A stretch of 64,000 nt of DNA. Origin: Khoudiadiopia massiliensis. GTDB taxonomy: Bacteria > Bacillota > Clostridia > Tissierellales > Peptoniphilaceae. The stretch is from positions 55,166-119,165 of the forward strand of contig OKQS01000004.1 in assembly GCA_900290095.1 (NCBI GenBank), in the 5' to 3' direction. How positions within the stretch are numbered: position 1 is the stretch's first letter; every line of letters begins with the position of its first letter. The notes below the pieces were generated by a model. It ran no database searches and was not told the origin of the DNA. It saw only the letters and a program-made list of their open reading frames with translations. The translations under genes and the position numbers were made by a program. Of the stretch, positions 1 to 8,235 are shown one piece after another.

Positions 1-18
1 AAGGATGTTTTTATACAT
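1..18 (-). CDS. Start of next gene, probably tRNA pseudouridine synthase (partial)
   Basis: Only six codons are inside the window (ATG at 18-16, reading M-Y-K-N-I-L). A GGAG sits 7 nt upstream of the ATG, 24 nt after the ecfT stop, so this is a real translation start in the same operon. In Firmicutes the gene after ecfT is nearly always truA, whose product begins with a short strand like this. The identity is inferred from gene order only. Confidence 0.5.
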
Positions 19-41
19 TATTCTTCTCCGTTAACGGTTTA

Positions 42-833
42 TTACAAAAAATGACCCACAACCACTATAAAGGCACTTGCAAAGATAAAGGTGGCCACAT
101 CCGATTTACGCATCTGCAAAGGATTGAGCCTTGTCCTCCCCTTGCCGCCCCTGTAACACCTGGCTTCCATGGCTATGCCCAGCTCATCCGCTCTTTCTAT
201 GGAATTTAGAAATAGGGGGACTAAAAGGGGGACCATGGCCTTGGCCCGACTCAAGAAGCCGCCGGAATCGAAATCGGCTCCCCTGGCCTTCTGGGCCTTC
301 ATAATCTTGTTGGCCTCCTCAAACAGGGTTGGAATGAACCTCAGGGCTATTGAGATCATCATCGCCAGCTCATTGGCAGGGAAATTGATCTTTTTTAAGG
401 GGCTCATAAGGGACTCCAGACCGTCCGTCATGGAAAGTGGATCTGTGGTCAGGCTCAAAATGGTGCTTCCTATAACCAGGAGTATGATCCTGATGTCAAT
501 GAAGAGGGCCTGGATCAAGCCTTCTTCCGTTATTTTGAGTGGTCCCATGGTGAAAATAACTCTTCCGGGATGGCTCAGCATGTTGATCAGGCCTGCTATT
601 ATCAGCAGTACAAATACGGGTTTTAGGCCCTTCAAAACCCTTATAAAGGGTATGCCCCCTATTTTCATGATGAGTAGGATGGCCAAGGCATAAATCCCAT
701 AGCCCCTGAAGCTGTCAACAAAAAAGATTGATATCATGAACACGAGTGTGAGAACCAACTTTATCCTGGGGTCCAGCTTGTGTATGGGGCTGTTACCGGG
801 CAAGTATTGGCCCAACAAAATTTTGTCATTCAT
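42..833 (-). CDS. ecfT: ECF transporter transmembrane component EcfT
   Basis: EcfT is the scaffold membrane subunit of a group II energy-coupling factor transporter. It joins the two ATPases to interchangeable vitamin- or metal-binding S components. The 263-residue protein has about five or six hydrophobic segments and, near its C-terminus, the two coupling-helix motifs: KARG (ending near residue 185) and EARC (near 223), where the second is more usually ARG or ARA. I start it at the ATG at 833, which has GAGAGGGG upstream and overlaps the ecfA2 stop by 8 nt; a longer reading frame to 890 has no ribosome site. No S component lies in the window, as expected for a group II system that shares its module. 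Confidence 0.95.
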   Translation of the reverse strand: MNDKILLGQYLPGNSPIHKLDPRIKLVLTLVFMISIFFVDSFRGYGIYALAILLIMKIGGIPFIRVLKGLKPVFVLLIIAGLINMLSHPGRVIFTMGPLKITEEGLIQALFIDIRIILLVIGSTILSLTTDPLSMTDGLESLMSPLKKINFPANELAMMISIALRFIPTLFEEANKIMKAQKARGADFDSGGFLSRAKAMVPLLVPLFLNSIERADELGIAMEARCYRGGKGRTRLNPLQMRKSDVATFIFASAFIVVVGHFL

Positions 834-1698
834 ATTGGGCCCCCTCTCTCTTGTTAAGATAAGCTGAAATCGACCTGACCGCCTCATCAACCGTTAAGGC
901 CCTTTCATCTATGTCCCAGCCGCCTTTTTTTAGTTTTCTCATAAGTCTTGTGACGGCAGGCAGGGATAAGCCTATGGCTTCGAGTTCTTCTTCTTTTGAG
1001 AAAATTTCCTTGGGCCGGCCGTCCATGATAAGACTGCCTTTTTCCATGACCAGGAGCCTGTTGGCATGCTTGGCAACGTCCTCCATTGAATGGGTGACAA
1101 GTATGACTGAGAGGTTTTCTCTTTCCCTATATAGTCTGCCTATCTCCCCCAAAATTTCCTCGCGACCTCTGGGGTCCAGGCCGGCTGTGGGTTCATCCAA
1201 TACAAGGTAAGATGGATTGAGGGCCAGGACTCCTGCAATGGCAACGCGGCGCTTCTGGCCGCCTGAAAGCTCAAAAGGTGACCTGTCCTTGAGCTCTTCG
1301 AAATCAAGTCCAACCGACTTCATGGCGCTTCTTACTCTAATGTCTATCTCTTCCGGTGTCAGTTTCAAATTCTTAGGTCCGAAAGCTATGTCTTTATAAA
1401 TAGTGTCCTCAAAAAGCTGGTCTTCAGGATATTGAAAAACCAGTCCTACTTCCTGCCTGATTTTTCTAAGGTCCCCCTGCTTGTCATCAGTGGCCAGGTC
1501 ATTAACATAAACCTTGCCCTGAGTCGGGATATTTAGTCCGTTCATGTGCTGGACCAGGGTGGATTTCCCCGATCCGGTATGGCCCAGGAGTCCCACAAAC
1601 TCGTGGCTTCCTATTTCAAAGCTGACCCCGTCAAGGGCCTTCATCTCATCAGGACTTCCGGCATTATAAAGGAAGCTGACATTATCGAATTTGATCAT
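826..1698 (-). CDS. ecfA2: ECF transporter ATP-binding protein EcfA2
   Basis: Second ATPase of the energy-coupling factor module. In 290 residues it has Walker A GHTGSGKST (39-47), Q-loop glutamine at 89, signature LSGGQ (144-148) and Walker B ending in D168-E169, all intact. It pairs with EcfA1 as an asymmetric heterodimer docked on EcfT at the inner membrane face. Its ATG overlaps the ecfA1 stop by four bases (ATGA) and its own stop overlaps ecfT, so the three are translationally coupled in fixed stoichiometry. Confidence 0.95.
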   Translation of the reverse strand: MIKFDNVSFLYNAGSPDEMKALDGVSFEIGSHEFVGLLGHTGSGKSTLVQHMNGLNIPTQGKVYVNDLATDDKQGDLRKIRQEVGLVFQYPEDQLFEDTIYKDIAFGPKNLKLTPEEIDIRVRSAMKSVGLDFEELKDRSPFELSGGQKRRVAIAGVLALNPSYLVLDEPTAGLDPRGREEILGEIGRLYRERENLSVILVTHSMEDVAKHANRLLVMEKGSLIMDGRPKEIFSKEEELEAIGLSLPAVTRLMRKLKKGGWDIDERALTVDEAVRSISAYLNKREGAQYE

Positions 1699-2588
1699 AA
1701 TACAGCCTCCAAAAACTCATCTATATCTAAAATGTTTGATTTTATCTTAAATCCTACCTTGTTGAGCCTATAGGCGACTTCTGTTACCTGGGGTACATCC
1801 AGCTCCAGGTTGCGCATGGTCTCAACCTGAGAAAAAACCTCTCCGGGTTTTCCCTCCAAGACTATATCCCCGTCATTCATAACGAGAATCCTGTCTGCGT
1901 GTATGGCTTCTTCCATATTATGGGTTATGAGTAAAATGGTTTTGCCTGCCTCTTTGTTGAGCTCCCCTATGGTGGAAATTATTTCCCTCCTGCCTATTGG
2001 GTCCAACATGGCTGTGGGTTCATCCATTATGATGCAACGAGGAAGCATTGCCAATATACCTGCAATGGCCACCCTCTGCTTCTGGCCTCCCGAAAGTTTA
2101 TGGGCCGGCCTCCTCCTGTTTTCATACATTTCCACGGCCTTGAGGGCTTCATCCACCCTCTGCCTTAGCTCAGGCATGGGAACGCCCAGGTTTTCCGGGC
2201 CGAAGGCAACATCTTCCTCAACAATTGTGGCAACCATCTGGTTGTCAGGATTTTGGAAAACCATTCCGCACGAAGACCTTATGTCCCAGAGATTGGCCTT
2301 TGACTTTGTGTTCATGCCAAGTATCTTGATATCTCCCTGTGTCGGCAGCATCTGGGCATTTAAAAGCTTGGCCAAGGTAGACTTGCCTGAACCGTTATGA
2401 CCCAATATGGCTATGAATTCTCCATCATAGACTTTCAAATTAAGGCCCTTCAAGACCTCTTCATCCTCCCGATCTTCTTCATAGTTGGGATATTTATAAT
2501 GGAGATCGTCAACCTCGATTACAACTTCTTTTTCGGCAGTCTCTTCAGCCTCAACTTCATCAAGCTGCCTAATTTTTGTTTCCTCCAA
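1695..2588 (-). CDS. ecfA1: ECF transporter ATP-binding protein EcfA1
   Basis: First ATPase of the ECF module. Walker A is GHNGSGKST (63-71 from the chosen start), the signature is KLSGGQKQR and Walker B is CIIMDEP. I start at a TTG (2588) because AAAGGAG lies 6 nt upstream; an earlier TTG at 2630 has no ribosome site. Even so the N-terminus carries about 20 residues rich in glutamate before the first ABC strand (VVIEVDDLHYKYP), longer than most EcfA1 proteins. The acidic leader has no assigned role. Gene order ecfA1-ecfA2-ecfT follows the alpha ribosomal operon as in most Firmicutes, but here one gene intervenes. Confidence 0.93.
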   Translation of the reverse strand: MEETKIRQLDEVEAEETAEKEVVIEVDDLHYKYPNYEEDREDEEVLKGLNLKVYDGEFIAILGHNGSGKSTLAKLLNAQMLPTQGDIKILGMNTKSKANLWDIRSSCGMVFQNPDNQMVATIVEEDVAFGPENLGVPMPELRQRVDEALKAVEMYENRRRPAHKLSGGQKQRVAIAGILAMLPRCIIMDEPTAMLDPIGRREIISTIGELNKEAGKTILLITHNMEEAIHADRILVMNDGDIVLEGKPGEVFSQVETMRNLELDVPQVTEVAYRLNKVGFKIKSNILDIDEFLEAVL

Positions 2589-2636
2589 CTTATTCTCCTT
2601 TATATTTGTATAAGGCTTAAAATCCGGCAAATAATT

Positions 2637-4028
2637 CTAAAAAGATTTATCTGCAGGTGAGTAATTCGTTGATGATTCATAGGTCGGAACCGGCGTTCCT
2701 ACCTTATAGTTGTCATATATGAACTTTGCGGTTTCAAGGGGAAGGTTTATGCAGCCGTGAGATCCGTTATTAATATAATTTTTCCCACCGAAATACTTTA
2801 CCCAATCGGCATCGTGGAGGCCCACTCCTTTGTAGTTAATGGGGATCCAATACTTGACATCGGAGTTATATTCGCTTCCGTCAAGATTGTTTCCCGTCAG
2901 CTTCTTGTCTTTTTCCCTTGACCAGATCATATGCACGCCTACAGGGGTCTCATAGTTACCGTTTACCTTCCCCGACTTCAACAGGCTTGTATAGACCACT
3001 TTCTTATCTTTAACGCACCAAAGTTTCTGCTTTGACAGGTCAATCTCGATATAGTCATCTCCTATGTCATTCAATTCGCCCCGGGCCCTGGCTTTATGAG
3101 TATAAATGGGCTCTGTTTCGAAATCCCCGCCCTGATCGATCATTTCCAATAGTTTTTCCTGAGTCTTTTTTACATTGATTTTCCAACCATAGATACCCGG
3201 AAATACAGTCTGCTTTATCCCGGATTGGGTTATAAATTCTCTTTTTTTACCATAGGTATCTGTTAGGTTGGCTAGTTTTTGAACCCATTTCGCGACCTTA
3301 TCCTTGTTTAAAGAATATTGACCGTCCGACGACTTGTCCAAAGAGTCCAGCATCTGACCCGGGCCGAAAACAAAATCCTTATCTCCAATTTTATAGACAA
3401 CCTTGACATTTAATATCTTATTGAGCTTTTCAGCTTCAGCTTGAAGCTCGGGATCATCATCTCTTATCTCAGGTTCCTTATAAAGATCTTTTGCGGTTAC
3501 AAAGTTTCTGCCTTCGATAAAAGCTTCTATGATTCTTGATTTAAGCTTATCGTAGTCAACGTGGTTGCCTTCATCTTCTTTCTGAACACGGGCACCCTGA
3601 TCGTCCGCCACCACCTTAGCATTTTCGGGCATGGGGCCATTGGCTTGGATTCCGGCCTTTTCCAATGTTCGTTCCAATTTTTTGCTTTCATAGTCAACCG
3701 AAAATTCTATATCATAGTCGTTACTTTGGAATATTTCTATGGGCCAGAGCATAAAATTCTGCTCTATCCTATCGGGTCCCTTCCTGCTAATAATTAGGTC
3801 TATGTCCTTGCCTGAAAAGTTTACAGTCTTGGAGTCTCTTGCCTGAACAGTGATAGAAGCATTTGTATCCGGTTCAAAAATCGCCTTATCCAGTGGAACC
3901 AATGTCCTGGAAACTCCGTTTACACTGGTGCCCGGATAAGTGTATTTTGAAAACAGAAATGATCCGAATCCGTAAATGGAAATTAGGACCAGTAAGAAAA
4001 TCAAGACTATTTTTTTACTCTTTGACAT
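2637..4028 (-). CDS. L,D-transpeptidase (YkuD domain) with peptidoglycan-binding-like region
   Basis: Predicted cell-envelope enzyme making 3-3 peptidoglycan cross-links or attaching substrates to stem peptides. Residues 7-27 are one hydrophobic segment (signal anchor) after a KSKK basic start. The middle, about 60-310, matches the layout of PG_binding_4-type domains found before YkuD. The C-terminal YkuD domain carries the hallmark SHGCINLP with catalytic Cys426, plus the upstream conserved HDADW histidine region. At 463 residues it is typical of clostridial members. It lies between rplQ and ecfA1 with its own promoter and a terminator behind rplQ, so it is probably not simply part of the ribosomal transcript. 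Confidence 0.9.
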   Translation of the reverse strand: MSKSKKIVLIFLLVLISIYGFGSFLFSKYTYPGTSVNGVSRTLVPLDKAIFEPDTNASITVQARDSKTVNFSGKDIDLIISRKGPDRIEQNFMLWPIEIFQSNDYDIEFSVDYESKKLERTLEKAGIQANGPMPENAKVVADDQGARVQKEDEGNHVDYDKLKSRIIEAFIEGRNFVTAKDLYKEPEIRDDDPELQAEAEKLNKILNVKVVYKIGDKDFVFGPGQMLDSLDKSSDGQYSLNKDKVAKWVQKLANLTDTYGKKREFITQSGIKQTVFPGIYGWKINVKKTQEKLLEMIDQGGDFETEPIYTHKARARGELNDIGDDYIEIDLSKQKLWCVKDKKVVYTSLLKSGKVNGNYETPVGVHMIWSREKDKKLTGNNLDGSEYNSDVKYWIPINYKGVGLHDADWVKYFGGKNYINNGSHGCINLPLETAKFIYDNYKVGTPVPTYESSTNYSPADKSF

Positions 4029-4077
4029 TTATTGACCTCTCTTCATCTAATAACATACTTGAAAACTCTAATTTATT

Positions 4078-4107
4078 ATTATATGACAAAAGCTGCTGTT
4101 TAGTCCA
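4078..4107 (-). promoter_or_regulatory. Candidate promoter of the L,D-transpeptidase/ecf unit
   Basis: On the minus strand TATAAT (4083-4078) follows TGGACT (4107-4102) with an 18-bp spacer. It would start transcription about 43 nt before the transpeptidase ATG. The -35 is weak. It lies just after the rplQ terminator hairpin, a sensible place for a fresh start. Confidence 0.5.
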
Positions 4108-4112
4108 TAAGA

Positions 4113-4154
4113 AAAGAGGTGGTCGCAATGACACTCATTACAAACCACCTCTTT
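4113..4154 (-). terminator. Rho-independent terminator after the ribosomal alpha operon
   Basis: Perfect 11-bp inverted repeat (4113-4123 with 4144-4154, arm aaagaggtggt), 20-nt loop, followed on the minus strand by TTCTTAT. It begins 33 nt after the rplQ stop. Confidence 0.75.
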
Positions 4155-4186
4155 GTTTTCTTATTTGTTTGGCTTAATATCTTTAA

Positions 4187-4528
4187 TTAAACCAATTCCA
4201 GAATTGCCATCTCCGAGCCGTCACCACGACGTGGTCCCAGCTTTAAAATCCTGGTGTAACCGCCTTTTCTATCCTGATATTTCGGGCCGATCTCTTCAAT
4301 CAATTTTATTGCGGCCTTTTTATCATATAGATAAGCCGATATTGCCCTGTTACCGCTTAAATCATTGCGTTTAGCCAGGGTAATCAGCTTTTCCGCCTCA
4401 CGACGGACTTCTTTGGCGCGTGTCACTGTTGTTGTGATCTTTTCTTCATTAAAAAGAGAAGCTACCATGTTTCTGATCATAGATGAGCGATGATCGCTTC
4501 TTCTTCCTAATTTTCTCTGCTTGGCCAA
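4187..4528 (-). CDS. rplQ: 50S ribosomal protein L17
   Basis: Bacterial L17, last gene of the ribosomal run, beside the peptide exit tunnel. The start deserves care: an ATG (4533-4531) just after AGGAGG is out of frame, and the in-frame reading has TTG at 4528, six bases after AGGAGG. That gives MAKQRKLGRRSDHR, the family's normal N-terminus, and 113 residues, the usual length. Conserved stretches include KITTTVTRAKEVR and the C-terminal R-GD-A--ELV. It follows rpoA by 14 nt and precedes a strong terminator. Confidence 0.95.
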   Translation of the reverse strand: MAKQRKLGRRSDHRSSMIRNMVASLFNEEKITTTVTRAKEVRREAEKLITLAKRNDLSGNRAISAYLYDKKAAIKLIEEIGPKYQDRKGGYTRILKLGPRRGDGSEMAILELV

Positions 4529-4542
4529 ATCATGCCTCCTTG

Positions 4543-5502
4543 TCAATCTCTGTCATTATAATTGAGCTCTAAGCCCAAAGATTCGACTTTCTCCTGAACT
4601 TCAGTGAAAGATTTCTTACCGAAATTTCTGATCTTTCTAAGCTCATCAACCGGCATTGTTACAATATTTCCCAGGGTATTGATTTCTTCCCTCTTCAAAC
4701 AATTGTAGCTGCGTAAAGAAAGATCCAAATCCTCTATGGGCTTTTGGAGCAGGAGGTCTTCCTCCGTCGGCTCCTCTTCCACTTCCTCTTCTTCATCAAA
4801 GACCCGGTCGGGCAGTTCCGTAAATAGGGCCAGGTGGTCTATAAGTATCTGTGAACCTTCGGAAAGCGCCTCTTGTGCATTGAGGGTTCCGTCTGTCCAT
4901 ACCTCCAAAATCAGCTGGTCATAGTCGGTGATCTGCTCAACCCTGGTATTTTCAACTGTAAAATTAACTTTTTTAACCGGTGTAAATATTGAATCTATGG
5001 CAATGGTCTCCAGAGGATCGTCTTCGGACTTGTTGGCATCTGCCAAGGCATAGCCGGTTCCGTCGACAACGACCATTTCAAGATGGATTGCCCCTTCACT
5101 ATTTACCGTGCATAGGTAGTGGTCCTTATTTATAATTTCCACTTCCGTTGTTTCCTGGATATCTTCGGCCGTCACTATCTTCGGCCCCTCAACGTCCAAG
5201 CGCAGTGTTACAGGCTCTCCTGCACCTTGCAGGCGTCTTATTGCAACACCCTTTAAATTGAGAATTATTTCCGGAACATCCTCAAGGACTCCGACAACAG
5301 TTGAAAACTCATGTGGTACACCGGAATCAAACTTGATGGAGGCTACTGCACAGCCCGGCAAGGACGACAGGAGGACACGACGTAGGGAATTGCCCAGGGT
5401 CGTACCGTATCCCCTCTCGAGGGGAGCCATGCTGAACTTGCCATAGTGCTTTGCTTCATCCAATTCTAAAATTTCAACTCTTGTATTCAGTTTGTTAACC
5501 AC
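4543..5502 (-). CDS. rpoA: DNA-directed RNA polymerase subunit alpha
   Basis: 319-residue alpha subunit, which nucleates RNA polymerase assembly and contacts promoter UP elements and activators. The N-terminal dimerisation domain shows LGNSLRRVLLSSLPG; an acidic linker rich in glutamate near residues 235-250 (EEEEVEEEP) leads to the C-terminal helix-hairpin-helix domain (LSLRSYNCLKREEINTLG). The start is GTG with GGGAGG 8 nt upstream. It lies in the usual place between rpsD and rplQ. Confidence 0.97.
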   Translation of the reverse strand: MVNKLNTRVEILELDEAKHYGKFSMAPLERGYGTTLGNSLRRVLLSSLPGCAVASIKFDSGVPHEFSTVVGVLEDVPEIILNLKGVAIRRLQGAGEPVTLRLDVEGPKIVTAEDIQETTEVEIINKDHYLCTVNSEGAIHLEMVVVDGTGYALADANKSEDDPLETIAIDSIFTPVKKVNFTVENTRVEQITDYDQLILEVWTDGTLNAQEALSEGSQILIDHLALFTELPDRVFDEEEEVEEEPTEEDLLLQKPIEDLDLSLRSYNCLKREEINTLGNIVTMPVDELRKIRNFGKKSFTEVQEKVESLGLELNYNDRD

Positions 5503-5544
5503 GGATCAAGCCTCCCTGCATTTTATCTGTATCAACAGCCTTCA

Positions 5545-6132
5545 TTACTTGGAATAAAGCTCAACGATCTGCGTTTCTTCAATCGGATAATCAATATTCT
5601 CACGCATGGGCTCTGAAAGAATCTTGCCTTCCATTTTGTCTGCTTCTACAGAAACCCAGGGCATCTGGTTATAAACCCTCTCAGCCATGTTCTTGAAGAA
5701 AGGATTTTTACGTGATGTAGGCTTGACGTTAATCTGATCTCCAACTTCAAGTGTCATTGAAGGTATTGTGGCCTTCTTTCCGTTTAAAAGGAAATGGCCA
5801 TGAACGATCAGCTGACGTGCCTGTGCTCTTGTTGAAGCAAAGCCCATTCTGTAAACTACATTATCGAAACGGAGTTCCAATAATCTGAGTAAATTCCAAC
5901 CTGCCTGACCTTCCATGCGCTCAGCACGATTATAAAGATTGCGGAAGGATTTCTCGGTCATACCGTAAATGAATTTAGCTTTCTGCTTTTCACGCAGCTG
6001 CATACCGTAGTCACTTAATTTACGACGCCTTACCTTGGGGTTACGGCGAGATTTTTTGTTAATTCCGACAACTTGAGGTTCAATCTCAAGTGCTCGGCAG
6101 CGTTTTAAAATCGCTCCATTGTATCTTGACAT
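5545..6132 (-). CDS. rpsD: 30S ribosomal protein S4
   Basis: S4 starts 30S assembly by binding the 16S 5' domain. The 195-residue protein has the S4 RNA-binding fold around residues 90-150 (RFDNVVYRMGF, ARQLIVHGHFLLNGK). The N-terminus keeps only one cysteine (Cys12), so this is the zinc-free form, not the four-cysteine form. In many Firmicutes rpsD is unlinked; here it is in the alpha operon between rpsK and rpoA. The 42-nt gap to rpoA shows no obvious leader structure. Confidence 0.96.
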   Translation of the reverse strand: MSRYNGAILKRCRALEIEPQVVGINKKSRRNPKVRRRKLSDYGMQLREKQKAKFIYGMTEKSFRNLYNRAERMEGQAGWNLLRLLELRFDNVVYRMGFASTRAQARQLIVHGHFLLNGKKATIPSMTLEVGDQINVKPTSRKNPFFKNMAERVYNQMPWVSVEADKMEGKILSEPMRENIDYPIEETQIVELYSK

Positions 6133-6144
6133 TATTTCCCTCCG

Positions 6145-6555
6145 TTAAACTCTTCTTCTCTTGGGCGGACGACATCCGTTGTGTGGGATTGGTGTCACGT
6201 CCTTGATCATGGTAACCTGAAGTCCTGCAGCTTCCAGAGCCCTGATAGCAGATTCACGACCCGAGCCCGGTCCCTTAACATAAACTTCAACGGTCTTAAG
6301 TCCCTGTTCCATAGCCTTCTTTGCAGCTTCTTCTGCGCACTGCTGAGCAGCATATGGTGTGGACTTACGTGATCCTCTAAAGCCCAACTGGCCTGCTGAA
6401 GCCCATGAAACGGCATTGCCGTTCAGGTCGGTGATTGTCACCATTGAGTTGTTGAAGGTGGAAATGATATGGGCTTGACCGGCAACAATATTCTTTTTAA
6501 CTTTGCGCTTGCCGCCCCGGCGACCTGCAGTCGCTTTTTTCTTAATTTGCGCCAT
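6145..6555 (-). CDS. rpsK: 30S ribosomal protein S11
   Basis: S11 lines the platform of the small subunit near the mRNA exit. It has a lysine/arginine-rich N-terminal tail ([18 protein letters not shown]), the conserved AHI-STFNN and [14 protein letters not shown] stretches, and a C-terminal [12 protein letters not shown]. Its 136 residues are slightly longer than the usual 129 owing to the tail. It is 12 nt after rpsM with GGAGG upstream. Confidence 0.97.
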   Translation of the reverse strand: MAQIKKKATAGRRGGKRKVKKNIVAGQAHIISTFNNSMVTITDLNGNAVSWASAGQLGFRGSRKSTPYAAQQCAEEAAKKAMEQGLKTVEVYVKGPGSGRESAIRALEAAGLQVTMIKDVTPIPHNGCRPPKRRRV

Positions 6556-6567
6556 GCTTTTCCTCCC

Positions 6568-6912
6568 TTACTTCTTTCTACCTTTGCGGGTATGGGCGTT
6601 ATTTTTGGTATTCTGTCCCCTTACCGGCAAATTTCTTTTATGACGAATTCCGCGGTAGCAGTTGATCTCACGAAGACGTTTGATGTTCAGTGAAACGTCT
6701 CTTCTCAGATCTCCCTCCAAGTGATATTCGCCTATCACTTCACGGATGCGCTGTACTTCTTCTTCCGTCAGATCGCGAACACGGGTGTCCGGATTGACCT
6801 GTGCATTTTGCAAAATTTCATTTGAACGTGAACGACCTATTCCGAATATATAGGTTAGTCCTATTTCAACTCTCTTATCTTTTGGTAAATCAATACCTGC
6901 AATACGTGCCAA
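6568..6912 (-). CDS. rpsM: 30S ribosomal protein S13
   Basis: S13 sits in the 30S head and bridges to the 50S subunit. Two in-frame TTG codons lie after a GGGGGTGAT ribosome site; the second (6912) has the better spacing (9 nt) and gives [14 protein letters not shown], the normal N-terminus, so I use it (114 residues). The C-terminus [17 protein letters not shown] is the classic basic tail that reaches the P-site tRNA. Confidence 0.95.
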   Translation of the reverse strand: MARIAGIDLPKDKRVEIGLTYIFGIGRSRSNEILQNAQVNPDTRVRDLTEEEVQRIREVIGEYHLEGDLRRDVSLNIKRLREINCYRGIRHKRNLPVRGQNTKNNAHTRKGRKK

Positions 6913-6927
6913 ATTCAATCACCCCCG

Positions 6928-7041
6928 TTATCCCTGACGCTGTTTATGCTTCGGATTTTCACAGATCACCATAACTTTACCTTTTCTTTTGATGACCTTG
7001 CATTTATCACACATCTTTTTCACAGATGGTCTGACTTTCAT
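6928..7041 (-). CDS. rpmJ: 50S ribosomal protein L36
   Basis: A 37-residue protein read directly from the minus strand (ATG at 7041, TAA at 6928): [20 protein letters not shown] and on to a basic end. Cys11, Cys14, Cys27 and His32 form the zinc site, so this is the zinc-bearing form. L36 binds 23S rRNA near the L7/L12 stalk base. It sits between infA and rpsM, its standard position in bacteria. Confidence 0.97.
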   Translation of the reverse strand: MKVRPSVKKMCDKCKVIKRKGKVMVICENPKHKQRQG

Positions 7042-7050
7042 GACTGCCTC

Positions 7051-7269
7051 CTATTTCTTTCTCCAAGTGATTCTTCCCTTGCTTAAGTCATATGGAGATA
7101 GCTCCACCGTGACCCTATCACCCTCCAGGATGCGAATAAAATTCATCCGCAATTTTCCTGAGATATGGGCCATAACGTCATGGCCGTTTTCCAACTCCAC
7201 GATGAAAATCGCGTTAGGAAGGCGTTCTTTAACTACACCTTCTACTTCGATGACATCTTTGGATGACAT
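7051..7269 (-). CDS. infA: Translation initiation factor IF-1
   Basis: 72-residue OB-fold factor that covers the ribosomal A site during initiation. Conserved elements are [32 protein letters not shown] and [14 protein letters not shown]. The ATG at 7269 has GGAGGGAAG upstream; the 3' end of the KOW protein gene runs 28 nt into infA in another frame, so the ribosome site of infA lies inside that gene and the two are probably coupled. Confidence 0.97.
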   Translation of the reverse strand: MSSKDVIEVEGVVKERLPNAIFIVELENGHDVMAHISGKLRMNFIRILEGDRVTVELSPYDLSKGRITWRKK

Positions 7270-7571
7270 TCGCTTCCCTCCTTTATCTTATAGGGTTCCA
7301 ATTCATTTCTTATTTTGGCGTTTCTGACTCCGAGATCATTTTCTCTTTCAAAATCCATATTAATATATTTATTGAATTTTTGTAGGTGGAGAACCCTCTT
7401 CTTTTTGGGCTTTTGGAGCTTTCTCAGCTCGCCGTCCACTATGAGAACGTGCTTTCCGTCAAGCACTTCCCAGACTATGAAGACTTTTCCCTTATCTCTT
7501 CCCGCCTTGGACCGAACTATTTGCCCTTTTTTGAGTCCGCAGTCGGACTCCAATCCTCTCTCCTGTGTCAT
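7242..7571 (-). CDS. KOW-domain RNA-binding protein (L14e-like)
   Basis: 109-residue protein whose first half reads as a KOW/SH3 barrel ([19 protein letters not shown], then [18 protein letters not shown]). Proteins of this kind sit before infA in many Clostridia and resemble archaeal/eukaryotic L14e, L6e and L27e; their function is not established. The start overlaps the adk stop (ATGA) and the end overlaps infA by 28 nt. In related genomes map normally stands between adk and this gene; here it is absent. Confidence 0.85.
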   Translation of the reverse strand: MTQERGLESDCGLKKGQIVRSKAGRDKGKVFIVWEVLDGKHVLIVDGELRKLQKPKKKRVLHLQKFNKYINMDFERENDLGVRNAKIRNELEPYKIKEGSECHPKMSSK

Positions 7572-8218
7572 ATAAGTTGATCCAGAGCTTCTTTTATATC
7601 TGAAGCCACAGACTCCACACTTTGGTCTCCGGCTATCTCAATCAGTTTTCCCTGATCCTGATAGTACTTTATAAGAGGTGCTGTCAGCTCATCATAGACT
7701 TTAAGTCTTTCCGCAACAGCCTCCTCGGAGTCGTCCTTGCGCTGTATTAACTGGCCCCCACATTCATCGCAAACACCCTCTTGTTTTGGAGGTGCGTTCA
7801 AAATGTGGTAACTGGCTCCGCACTCGGTGCAAATTCTACGCCCGGCAAGGCGTCCAACCAACACATCGTTAGCGACATTTATGCAGACGGCAGCGTCCAG
7901 ACTTATTCCGGTCTCCGCCATCTTCTCGTCAAATGCCTCAGCCTGGACAAGAGTCCTTGGGAAACCGTCCAGAAGATAGCCGTCTTGGGCATCATCCTGA
8001 CCCAGCCTGTCCCAAAGCATTTCTATGGTAAGCTCATCCGGAACAAGTTTCCCTGAATCCAGATAAGCTTTGACTTTTTTACCCAGGTCTGTTTCATTTT
8101 TTATGTTGTATCTGAATATATCACCGGTTGATATATGGACCAGGCCATATTCCTTTACCAAGCGAGCTGCTTGAGTTCCTTTGCCGGCCCCCGGCGGTCC
8201 CAGTAAAACCAAACGCAT
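7568..8218 (-). CDS. adk: Adenylate kinase
   Basis: Converts ATP and AMP to two ADP in the cytosol. The 216-residue long-type enzyme has P-loop GPPGAGKGT (7-15), the DGFPR motif, and a LID domain with CTEC and CDEC cysteine pairs, which bind a structural zinc as in many Gram-positive enzymes. Its place right after secY is standard. It is translationally coupled to the downstream KOW gene by a 4-base overlap. Confidence 0.97.
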   Translation of the reverse strand: MRLVLLGPPGAGKGTQAARLVKEYGLVHISTGDIFRYNIKNETDLGKKVKAYLDSGKLVPDELTIEMLWDRLGQDDAQDGYLLDGFPRTLVQAEAFDEKMAETGISLDAAVCINVANDVLVGRLAGRRICTECGASYHILNAPPKQEGVCDECGGQLIQRKDDSEEAVAERLKVYDELTAPLIKYYQDQGKLIEIAGDQSVESVASDIKEALDQLI

Positions 8219-8235
8219 AAAGACTCCTTTCCGCC

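Noticed and set aside
4531..4533. ATG just after AGGAGG before rplQ
   Set aside because: Out of frame with L17; the in-frame TTG six bases from AGGAGG restores the family N-terminus.
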